Below are positions 44,733 to 51,466 of a stretch of DNA of 51,466 bases, piece by piece. The stretch spans positions 1 to 51,466 of the forward strand of contig JAEZLJ010000132.1 of the NCBI GenBank assembly GCA_023415275.1, read 5' to 3'. Position 1 is the stretch's first letter, and each line of letters starts with the position of its first letter. The notes beneath the pieces are model-generated. The model was not told the origin of the DNA and did no database searches. It saw nothing but the letters and a program-made list of their open reading frames with translations. A program made the position numbers and the translations under genes. Source of the stretch: Bacteroidota bacterium. Lineage in GTDB: Bacteria; Bacteroidota; Bacteroidia; Chitinophagales; Chitinophagaceae.

Positions 44733-45608
44733 TCAGGACCGTTTCTTTTTGATCTGGAATGATCTTGAAATATTGAATCCAAATTGTATGTCGCCGTTAT
44801 CCCAGTGATCCGCAGTTTCTGCCAGGAAAGCTCTTTCATTGATGCCTTTGGCATTGGTAAAATGTAATTGGAAAACGTGGCCTCCTGTTTCTATGTCAAA
44901 TCCTACACTCAAAGGATTGGTTATGCCCCGCACCTGGTTGAATACATAGTAGTAATCGACATTGAAAGAGATGCGTTTAGATAACTTAAGACGGCCACCA
45001 ATACCACCGGCAAAAAGATCATTGTGTTCTCCCTGTGCCACGATGTTTTTATGCAATATGGTGGGCATGATTTGAATGGTAAGCGCTTCATTGAATTTTC
45101 TTCCCACAAGGGCCTGGTAGTAAAAAGCAAAACGATCGGAAGAATGGTATCTTTTGGTAATAGTATCTGCAGCATAGGTCATTCCAGCTACTGCTACCAC
45201 CGATACTGGAAATGACCCCGAGCCTATAGACTGCTGGAGTGGTCGAAACTTGAGGAATCCATCCAGCTCCTTTTTATAAGCACTTCGGCCAATGCCTACA
45301 GAAAGATTGTCTGTTATACCATAATCCAATCCTAATCTTACCGTGGCAGGACCATCCAGACCGAAGAATTCATAAGTGCCCCCACTTACCTTGCCAAAGC
45401 GGTGCAGGATACGGAAATCCAACACACCTTCACGCAACATTTCAACACTGTGGGACATAATGATCCTGGAAGATTTGAAGGATGCATACACCAGTTCTTT
45501 TTTAGGTTCCTCACCGCCTAATTGTTTAAACAGGTCGGTGGTGTCCTGGCTATTGGCTTTGGTAAAAACAATTATGGCTAGAAAAAGGATGGTCAGTTTT
45601 GGGTTCAT
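44733..45608 (-). CDS. DUF5777 family beta-barrel protein
   Basis: Predicted outer-membrane protein of 291 residues with a signal peptide (MNPKLTILFLAIIVFTKANS). Family features: FKSSRIIMSHSVEMLREGVLDFRILHRFG, the FFGLDGPATVRLGLDYG segment and C-terminal barrel strands. The role of DUF5777 is unknown. The ATG at 45608 lies 8 bases after the YceI stop and opens the signal peptide, so it was preferred to 45644. It is the last gene of the group before a terminator. Confidence 0.85.
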   Translation of the reverse strand: MNPKLTILFLAIIVFTKANSQDTTDLFKQLGGEEPKKELVYASFKSSRIIMSHSVEMLREGVLDFRILHRFGKVSGGTYEFFGLDGPATVRLGLDYGITDNLSVGIGRSAYKKELDGFLKFRPLQQSIGSGSFPVSVVAVAGMTYAADTITKRYHSSDRFAFYYQALVGRKFNEALTIQIMPTILHKNIVAQGEHNDLFAGGIGGRLKLSKRISFNVDYYYVFNQVRGITNPLSVGFDIETGGHVFQLHFTNAKGINERAFLAETADHWDNGDIQFGFNISRSFQIKKKRS

Positions 45609-45615
45609 AAAGCAT

Positions 45616-46170
45616 TTATTTAAGTGGGTCCATTTTGCACTCAACTACTACTTTAATATTATTGGAAAGCTTTTCCTTTACCACGGATGGTATCTTGATC
45701 TGGTAATCAGAAAGCAACACATTGAATGTGGCATTTGTCTCGATCTTACCATTTTCAACTTTTACGGTTCCTTTTGTTTTCAGGTCCCTTGTAACGCCGT
45801 GAAGAGTTAGTTTGCCTGCCACTTCTGCGGGGTAGGTGCCATCCACACTATAATTGATATCCTTGTTGTTGGTAATAGTGCCCTTGAAATCGCCGCGTGG
45901 GTATTTATCACTCTCAACATAGTTTTCATTGAAGTGCTCCTGCATCAATGCCTTGGGAAATTCAAAGCCTTTCATGAGCACTGAAAACTGGAGCATTCCC
46001 GTTTTTGTATCCAGCAAGCCGGCGAGGGTTTTATTCTTTGCTTCAATGTCTTCCATAGGTGCTTTGGAGGAGAACTCTATTTTGCCTGTCTTAGTATAGA
46101 ATTTATCCTGGGCTTGGAGGCCATTAAAAAAGATGAGTGCGGATACCGTAAATAAGAGGGTCTTCAACAT
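45616..46170 (-). CDS. YceI family periplasmic protein
   Basis: A 184-residue secreted lipocalin-like protein with signal peptide MLKTLLFTVSALIFFNGLQA. YceI hallmarks: KTGKIEFSSKAPMEDIEAKN, the SDKYPRGDFKGTI segment and KLTLHGVTRDL. Members with known structure bind isoprenoid quinones or other long lipids in the barrel. It sits between the OB-fold and DUF5777 genes, with 21- and 7-base gaps, implying one transcript. Confidence 0.92.
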   Translation of the reverse strand: MLKTLLFTVSALIFFNGLQAQDKFYTKTGKIEFSSKAPMEDIEAKNKTLAGLLDTKTGMLQFSVLMKGFEFPKALMQEHFNENYVESDKYPRGDFKGTITNNKDINYSVDGTYPAEVAGKLTLHGVTRDLKTKGTVKVENGKIETNATFNVLLSDYQIKIPSVVKEKLSNNIKVVVECKMDPLK

Positions 46171-46191
46171 GGGTGTATTTTATTTATTTAA

Positions 46192-46629
46192 TTATTTGAA
46201 TTGTGCCAGGATGCACCGGTTCAGAATTACATCCGTACCAAACATTTCATCTGCCCGGGCGCCGGTACATAAACCTTTAATGGTGACCTGGACGCCTTCT
46301 TTTACTGATTGGTAATCACGAGCGTAAGTGGAATCCATACTACACTGAACTGATGACATTTCACCTGCATTACCCAGTGCGATCACCACAGGGTTACCTT
46401 GCTGGTCAATGCTTTTCACTACTCCGGAAACGGCAATTACTTTATCTGTATATTTTTTATTAAAAGATGCAGAATCCTTGTCAAAGGCTGCAAGAATACC
46501 GGTAACATCCGTAGTGATATCAGGCGTGGTATTCTTAAGATCTTTATTGGTCCGGTTGTATTCCCTGAAAGCAAAAAAGGCTGCCACTGCCAGTCCTACT
46601 ATGATCACTATGAACAGTATTCTTTTCAT
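46192..46629 (-). CDS. Membrane-anchored OB-fold protein (tRNA_anti-like)
   Basis: A 145-residue protein with one N-terminal membrane segment (about 4-20) and a soluble domain resembling the tRNA_anti-like OB-fold family. Supporting features are DKVIAVSGVVKSIDQQGNPVV and VTIKGLCTGARADEMFGTDVILNRC. Despite the family name, a periplasmic place makes tRNA binding unlikely. Two Cys near the C-terminus and one in the middle might form a disulfide. It is 21 bases upstream of yceI. Confidence 0.8.
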   Translation of the reverse strand: MKRILFIVIIVGLAVAAFFAFREYNRTNKDLKNTTPDITTDVTGILAAFDKDSASFNKKYTDKVIAVSGVVKSIDQQGNPVVIALGNAGEMSSVQCSMDSTYARDYQSVKEGVQVTIKGLCTGARADEMFGTDVILNRCILAQFK

Positions 46630-46721
46630 AAACTGCTTGATTAATACCGGTTGGTTTGCTACTCAAATCTATTTCTTAGTGCCCTTCTGTGGTGTTATAT
46701 AAAATCAAATGTTTTAGTTTT

Positions 46722-47093
46722 TCAATTATTAGGAGCGCCGGCATTGATCCAGGCCTGGATCTTATCTATTTCACACTGGCTGATTTTTCCAGCATTTTGG
46801 GGCATGGCCACAAAGCCGGATGAGTGATTCACTGCTCCGAATAGCCTGGTTTCCATAGCTTTTACCGAATTGTAATCGGAAAGCCTGATGCCAGACAAGG
46901 GGTTGTTACCTCCATGGCAATCTGCCGACAGGCAGCCATTGGATTGAATAATTCCGGCAATGGTTCCGGAGTAGGTAACATTCGAGGAGTCGCAAGTGCC
47001 AGGATTAGGTTCAATATCATAATAACAACTACCCAGTATGGTCATGCACATCACCAGGGCTGTAGTAAGCAGTTTTTGTTTTGTATTAATCAT
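46722..47093 (-). CDS. Cytochrome c-like lipoprotein, single domain
   Basis: A 123-residue lipoprotein with signal MINTKQKLLTTALVMCMTILGSC (shown as 1-23; lipidated C23). A c-type-like site CLSADCH (54-60) has four residues between the Cys instead of two. A likely axial Met lies in AMPQNAGK. The C-terminal helix DKIQAWINAGAPNN closely resembles the end of the upstream gene, indicating duplication. The ATG at 47093 overlaps the upstream stop (ATGATTAA), so translation is coupled; an ATG at 47105 is the alternative. Confidence 0.82.
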   Translation of the reverse strand: MINTKQKLLTTALVMCMTILGSCYYDIEPNPGTCDSSNVTYSGTIAGIIQSNGCLSADCHGGNNPLSGIRLSDYNSVKAMETRLFGAVNHSSGFVAMPQNAGKISQCEIDKIQAWINAGAPNN

Positions 47094-47805
47094 TGGGTGC
47101 GCCATTAGTTATCCATTTATGTATTTGGTTGAGTTCACACTCTGAAAGTTTCTGCCCGTTTTTAGGCATGGAAGAAAAACCAGGGGAAAAAGTTACAGAA
47201 CCCCACAGGCTTCCATCATCCACCCGGGCTTTTACAATATTATATACACTGAGGTCATTGCCTCCCGAACTATTGATGCTATTATGACATCCAATACATT
47301 TATTGGCCAGCAGGGTTTTAATGGTAGAGGAATAAGTGACATTCACGGTGTCGCATTGCAATTCCTTGCAGCCATTGTTCCTTGCACCCTGCATGATCCA
47401 TTTATAAATGAGATCTTTCTGTTGCTGGTTGAGTGGATTATAAGGTGGAGGAGGCATCCGGTCATTCCAATTTGGCTCGACTATCTTTTTCCAGGTTTTG
47501 CTGCGGGCGGGTTGTAAGGGCACTATGTTCCCTGATTTCATAATGGAATTATAATCCGTGAGCACTATGCCTTCCTGGTGCGATGCTGCATCATGGCAAC
47601 CCGCTGAAGAGCAGTTGGAAACAAAGATGGGTAAAACCTGTTGCTGGAAATAGGCGGTATCAGGGCTACATCCTGTTGAAATCACAGGAGGATTCTCACC
47701 ACCATTGCCGGGTGGATTGGGAGCTGGAAACTCATGCTTACAGGATAATATGATTGTAATAATAGCCAAGATAGATCCCACGTATGCGAAATATATCTTT
47801 TTCAT
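47086..47805 (-). CDS. Cytochrome c-like lipoprotein, two domains
   Basis: A 239-residue lipoprotein (lipobox ILSC, C22). The first domain has CSSAGCH (65-71, four residues between the Cys) with M117 in RMPPPP. The second has a classical CIGCH (170-174) and a Met in SMPKNGQ. Between 22 and 45 lies a Pro/Gly-rich linker. It should face the periplasm or cell surface and move electrons if haem is attached. It is first of the five-gene group; the promoter is not clear. Confidence 0.85.
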   Translation of the reverse strand: MKKIYFAYVGSILAIITIILSCKHEFPAPNPPGNGGENPPVISTGCSPDTAYFQQQVLPIFVSNCSSAGCHDAASHQEGIVLTDYNSIMKSGNIVPLQPARSKTWKKIVEPNWNDRMPPPPYNPLNQQQKDLIYKWIMQGARNNGCKELQCDTVNVTYSSTIKTLLANKCIGCHNSINSSGGNDLSVYNIVKARVDDGSLWGSVTFSPGFSSMPKNGQKLSECELNQIHKWITNGAPND

Positions 47806-47962
47806 GGAAGGGTGTTGTTTACCGAAAAATTAGAATCAAAACGCTTCCCGAAAAAGAATATTTCAACAGCCTTGTTATGATTGTCATCATTAGCACAAGA
47901 CTAACAAATACGTATTATTCCTAAAACGAGAGAGTTGAAAAAAGGTTGCCTCGTAAATAGTT

Positions 47963-50122
47963 TTACCTTACTTCTGATCCATTGTCCGCCAATGCATTGG
48001 GGTTCACCAATATCAATTTACCATCTGGTTGTTCCGCGGTAAGTATCATACCCTGGCTTTCAATACCCCTCATTTTGCGGGGGGCAAGGTTGGCTACCAC
48101 AATTACCTGTTTTTGAACCAGTTCTTCCGGTTTGAAATGTTGCGCTATTCCAGACACGATGGTACGGGTTTCTTTACCCATATCCACCTGCAGTTTCAGT
48201 AGCTTATCTGCTTTTTCAACTTTTTCCGCACTGGTTATGGTACCGATACGCAGGTCAAGTTTGGCAAAATCATCATATTGGATCTCAGTTTTGCCTGCTG
48301 CACTTCCTGTTGAACTGGCAGGAGCCGTATTGGGAGTAATAGTTGACTGTTTATTTTGTTCCTGTTCCATTTTTGACCTGGCTAATCCCTTTTTAAGTTT
48401 TTCAATTTGGTAAAGCACTTCGGCATCTTCTATTTTCCTGAATAATAACTCAGGTGCCCTTAAGCTATAGCCTACGCTTAGGAGCTTGGTTTTACCTGCA
48501 TTTTCCCATTCAAGCATTTTATCCACCACCTTCATCATATGACACATTTTGCGGGCAGTATGCGGAAGAAACGGGTTGATGAAAATGGCAAGGTTGGCAC
48601 ATAGCTGCAGGCAAATATGCAGGCAGTTATCGATCTGTTCCTGCACTTCAGGAAGTACATGACCTTCTGCATTTACTTGCTTTGCCTTGATCCAGGGTTC
48701 TTTTTCCTGCATGTATTTATTGCCTTTGCGGGCCAGGTCAATAACTTCAAATAGGGCATCCCTGAACTTATATTCCTCCAGCAGCTTTTCTATCCTGGGC
48801 CTGGCGGTTTCAATTTCAGCTATGATCTCCTTGTCTTTTTCGTCAATAATATGGTTGTGAAACCTGGGCACCTTTCCATTGGTCAGTTTGTGCATTAATA
48901 CAAACGTCCTGTTGAAAAAATTGGCGAAAACAGCCACGAGCTCTCCATTTACCGCATCCTGGAATCCTTTCCAGGTGAACTCACTATCCTTTGTTTCCGG
49001 AAGAATGGTGGTCAGGTAATACCTGAGGGCATCGGCCATTTGAGGGCCACCATTTTCTTTTTTTATGAAGTCATCAATATAATCCTGCATATCCAGCTTC
49101 CAGTTGCGGCTGGTACTCATTTTATCACCTTCCAGGTTCATGAATTCATTGGCAGGCACATTGTCAGGAACTATATAATTATGCAGGTGTAGCATTACAG
49201 GGAATATCAGGCAATGGAATACAATGTTATCCTTGCCTATGAAATGCACCAGTTTAGTGTCTTTGTCCTGCCAATAGGGTTTCCAGTCATTCCCGGTGTT
49301 AAGCGCCCACTGTTTGGTGGCACTGATGTATCCAATTGGCGCGTCAAACCATACATACAGCACCTTTCCCTGGGCGTCGGGAAGAGGTACTTTCACACCC
49401 CAGTCCAGGTCCCTGGTTACTGCCCTTGGCTGCAGGCCGGCGTCTATCCAACTTTTGCACTGGCCTAAAACATTGGCCTTCCAATCTTTCTGGTGTTCAT
49501 TCAGGATCCAATTGCGCAGCCAGTCTTCGTGCCTGTTCAGGGGCAGGTACCAATGCTTGGTTAGTTTTTTAACAGGTGAGTTGCCACTTAATGTGCTGAC
49601 AGGATTGATCAATTCGTCCGGGCTCAGCGAGGTTCCGCATTTTTCACATTGATCGCCAAAGGCTCCTTCAAATCCACAATTAGGGCAGGTGCCTTTTATA
49701 TAGCGGTCAGCCAAAAAAGTCTGAGCCTGCTCGTCATAATATTGCTCGGTCTCTTTTATTTCCAGTTCCCCGCGGTCATTCAGGTAAGTAAAGAATTCCT
49801 GCGTGGTCTCATGGTGAATAGGACTTGAAGTGCGGTCATAGATGTCAAATGAAATGCCCAGGTCATCAAAGTTCTCTTTCATGATGACGTGGTATTTATC
49901 AATGATCTCCTGGGGTGTAGTGCCTTCCTTCATGGCCTGTATAGGAATGGCAGTTCCATGTTCATCACTTCCGCACACAAACACTACATCTCTTTTCTGA
50001 GCCCTTAAGTACCGAACATAAATATCTGCGGGTATATAAGCCCCTGCCAGGTGCCCGATATGCTTTTGTCCATTAGCATAGGGGAGAGCAGAGGTGATTA
50101 AATATCTTTTAGGTTGGTTCAT
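47963..50122 (-). CDS. metG: Methionyl-tRNA synthetase
   Basis: Charges tRNA-Met, cytoplasmic. The 719-residue protein has PYANGQKHIGHLAGA (HIGH site), a zinc knuckle CPNC...CEKC (about 151-167), KMSTSR and an anticodon-binding helical domain. The C-terminal 105 residues form an EMAP/Trbp111-like tRNA-binding domain (DLRIGTITSAEKV, GMILTAE), fused as in E. coli. A Ser/Thr/Ala-rich linker joins them. Confidence 0.98.
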   Translation of the reverse strand: MNQPKRYLITSALPYANGQKHIGHLAGAYIPADIYVRYLRAQKRDVVFVCGSDEHGTAIPIQAMKEGTTPQEIIDKYHVIMKENFDDLGISFDIYDRTSSPIHHETTQEFFTYLNDRGELEIKETEQYYDEQAQTFLADRYIKGTCPNCGFEGAFGDQCEKCGTSLSPDELINPVSTLSGNSPVKKLTKHWYLPLNRHEDWLRNWILNEHQKDWKANVLGQCKSWIDAGLQPRAVTRDLDWGVKVPLPDAQGKVLYVWFDAPIGYISATKQWALNTGNDWKPYWQDKDTKLVHFIGKDNIVFHCLIFPVMLHLHNYIVPDNVPANEFMNLEGDKMSTSRNWKLDMQDYIDDFIKKENGGPQMADALRYYLTTILPETKDSEFTWKGFQDAVNGELVAVFANFFNRTFVLMHKLTNGKVPRFHNHIIDEKDKEIIAEIETARPRIEKLLEEYKFRDALFEVIDLARKGNKYMQEKEPWIKAKQVNAEGHVLPEVQEQIDNCLHICLQLCANLAIFINPFLPHTARKMCHMMKVVDKMLEWENAGKTKLLSVGYSLRAPELLFRKIEDAEVLYQIEKLKKGLARSKMEQEQNKQSTITPNTAPASSTGSAAGKTEIQYDDFAKLDLRIGTITSAEKVEKADKLLKLQVDMGKETRTIVSGIAQHFKPEELVQKQVIVVANLAPRKMRGIESQGMILTAEQPDGKLILVNPNALADNGSEVR

Positions 50123-50198
50123 TTTATATATTCCGGTTTTGAATCGTTACCTATCCCTGCCATTCTATTTTTTCAAAATTGAGCGGTTGGGAAGTTTG

Positions 50199-50221
50199 CA
50201 AAAATACCGCAAAGCCGTCAA
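50199..50221 (-). promoter_or_regulatory. Possible metG promoter
   Basis: TATTTTTG at 50206-50199 on the minus strand matches the Bacteroidota -7 element exactly; TTG lies at 50221-50219. The 12-base spacing is short, so confidence rests on the -7 element. The leader would be about 70 bases. Confidence 0.4.
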
Positions 50222-50273
50222 CTGCTTTTTAATTGACCTAACAAGGTTTATTTTGTGGCCGTAAATAAGCATT

Positions 50274-51188
50274 ATGATACAAGTACCTCCCTACCTAAAA
50301 AAAGGTGATTGCATAGGAATAGTGGCGCCTGCAGGATATATGGCTTTGGAAAAAATGGAAACCTGTATCAATACCCTCCAGGACTGGGGATATACGGTGC
50401 AATTGGGGAATACTACTAATAGTCATTCAGACAACTATTTTTCAGGGACAGACGAAGAGCGCGCTGCAGACCTGCAGCAAATGATGGATGACAAATCGAT
50501 TCATGCCATTTTATGTGCCCGGGGTGGATATGGCATGAGCCGCATTATTGATGATCTTAGTTTCAAGAAGTTTAAAAAGCATCCCAAGTGGATCATTGGC
50601 TTTAGTGATATTACGGTGCTGCATTCGCATCTTTTTTCCAGGTATGAAATTGCCTCTTTACATGCCCCCATGGCAGCTGCATTCAATGACGGCGGTTTTA
50701 ATAATGTGTATATCAAATCGCTCAAAAATGCCCTGGAAGGTGTACCTGCGCATTATGAAATGCCTGCCCAACATATCAACCATAATGGTGAAGCAGAAGG
50801 TGTGCTGGTGGGAGGCAATTTATCACTGTTGGCGCATGCCGTTGGCTCTCAGTCTGATATTAAGACCAAGAATAAGATACTCTTTCTCGAAGATATTGGT
50901 GAGTACCTCTATAATGTGGACAGGATGCTGATTCAGCTAAAAAGAAGTGGGAAACTGGATAAACTGGCAGGATTGATCATAGGTGGATTTACGGATATGA
51001 AGGATACAGAAAGACCTTTTGGGAAAACTATTAGAGAAATCATCTATAACCAGGTCAAGGAATTTGAATATCCCATATGTTTTGACTTTCCTGTAAGCCA
51101 TAATGCTGAGAACTATGCCTTGAAGATAGGGGTGGAGCATAAGCTATCAGTTCAGGCAGAACGCGTCACCCTGGTAGAGGTTCAATGA
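50274..51188 (+). CDS. LD-carboxypeptidase, peptidase S66
   Basis: Serine peptidase of the LdcA/MccF family, 304 residues, removing the terminal D-Ala from tetrapeptides during peptidoglycan recycling. GDCIGIVAPAGY opens the protein; CARGGYGMSRI, the nucleophile segment IIGFSDIT, the Glu region FLEDIGEYLYNVDRML and the His region PVSHNAENYALKIG give the Ser-Glu-His triad. No signal peptide is seen, fitting cytoplasmic recycling. It overlaps the convergent gene by seven bases. Confidence 0.92.
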   Translation: MIQVPPYLKKGDCIGIVAPAGYMALEKMETCINTLQDWGYTVQLGNTTNSHSDNYFSGTDEERAADLQQMMDDKSIHAILCARGGYGMSRIIDDLSFKKFKKHPKWIIGFSDITVLHSHLFSRYEIASLHAPMAAAFNDGGFNNVYIKSLKNALEGVPAHYEMPAQHINHNGEAEGVLVGGNLSLLAHAVGSQSDIKTKNKILFLEDIGEYLYNVDRMLIQLKRSGKLDKLAGLIIGGFTDMKDTERPFGKTIREIIYNQVKEFEYPICFDFPVSHNAENYALKIGVEHKLSVQAERVTLVEVQ

Positions 51189-51466
51189 GATAATAAGAAG
51201 TCTATTTTAGCCTTATACAATGGGTAAGTAGCCAGGTTGTTATGTTTTCCGCCTTTAATAGAAATTAGCTCAACGTTATTGTTTTCCTTTTTCAGCCTTA
51301 CAGATTGATCAAAGGGTATTACCTCGTCATCTGTGCCATGAAATATAGTGGTAGGGCTGTTTGACATTTTTAGATAGGAATGGATAGGAAAGGCATAATT
51401 GGTTAAAATGGACACTGGGTAGATCGGTATATAGTGCCGCATCAATTCTTCCATACCATAATAGGG
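51182..51466 (-). CDS. Alpha/beta hydrolase, C-terminal part only
   Basis: The last 95 codons of a gene running off the right edge. FHGTDDEVIPFDQSVRLKK holds the acid residue of the triad and GGKHNNL the catalytic His, the usual C-terminal pair of serine alpha/beta hydrolases. The nucleophile lies outside the window. The substrate cannot be inferred. The stop is inside the last codons of the LD-carboxypeptidase on the other strand. Confidence 0.8.
   Translation of the reverse strand, partial: PYYGMEELMRHYIPIYPVSILTNYAFPIHSYLKMSNSPTTIFHGTDDEVIPFDQSVRLKKENNNVELISIKGGKHNNLATYPLYKAKIDFLLSH

Noticed and set aside
1..51466. tRNA, rRNA, CRISPR, insertion sequences or prophage
   Set aside because: I looked for cloverleaf-like intergenic stretches, regularly spaced repeats and transposase or phage motifs and found none that I could support.

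Overview
This window is a piece of a Bacteroidota chromosome, most likely from the Chitinophagaceae or a close relative; that placement is inferred from gene content and not checked by search. Supporting signs are several promoters of the Bacteroidota form TTG-N(about 20)-TAnnTTTG, an almost complete lack of Shine-Dalgarno sequences, a separate two-gene atpD-atpC unit, DUF5777 and YceI proteins, a MraY with a long periplasmic insertion, and an FtsZ whose usual C-terminal peptide is followed by a second conserved tail. I see no rRNA, tRNA, CRISPR array, prophage or intact insertion sequence.

Layout. 1-3857 (minus): the cut-off front of a GH18-deacetylase fusion protein, then dnaX with a nine-A slippery run. 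4029-10798: a secreted esterase, an outer-membrane-type protein, a GNAT-like protein, two tandem L,D-transpeptidases separated by a perfect hairpin, and a small conserved protein. 10799-11467 is non-coding and holds an 11-bp tandem repeat that runs into a perfect 22-bp inverted repeat, plus a possible gene relic. 11468-13367: atpDC, closed by a strong terminator. 13520-16775: a glycosyltransferase and a glycogen debranching enzyme. 16825-20603: RDD protein, YqgE, an orphan histidine kinase and queA.

20604-37908 is the core of the window, a one-directional division and cell wall (dcw) cluster: mraZ, rsmH, ftsL, ftsI, murE, mraY, a 27-codon ORF, murD, ftsW, murG, murC, ftsQ, ftsA, a 49-codon ORF, ftsZ, then a rho-independent terminator. 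It covers the UDP-MurNAc-tripeptide to lipid II steps and the divisome. murF, ddl and ftsB are not here. Its upstream region carries three GTG boxes at exact 10-bp steps (a likely MraZ operator) and, upstream of those, five DnaA-box-like 9-mers in one orientation.

37990-51466: a tiny zinc-ribbon protein, a second 11-bp-phased palindrome, an ABC-2 exporter pair, a TIGR01777 epimerase-like protein, a metzincin without a signal peptide directly behind a bifunctional beta-oxidation enzyme, and a minus-strand group of two cytochrome-like lipoproteins, an OB-fold protein, YceI and a DUF5777 barrel that may form an undescribed envelope redox or quinone module. metG, an LD-carboxypeptidase and the end of an alpha/beta hydrolase finish the window.

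Peptidoglycan is the common theme: lipid II synthesis (mur, mraY), polymerisation and crosslinking (ftsW, ftsI, two L,D-transpeptidases) and recycling (LD-carboxypeptidase) all lie here. All functional calls rest on reading motifs by eye; no database search was possible.
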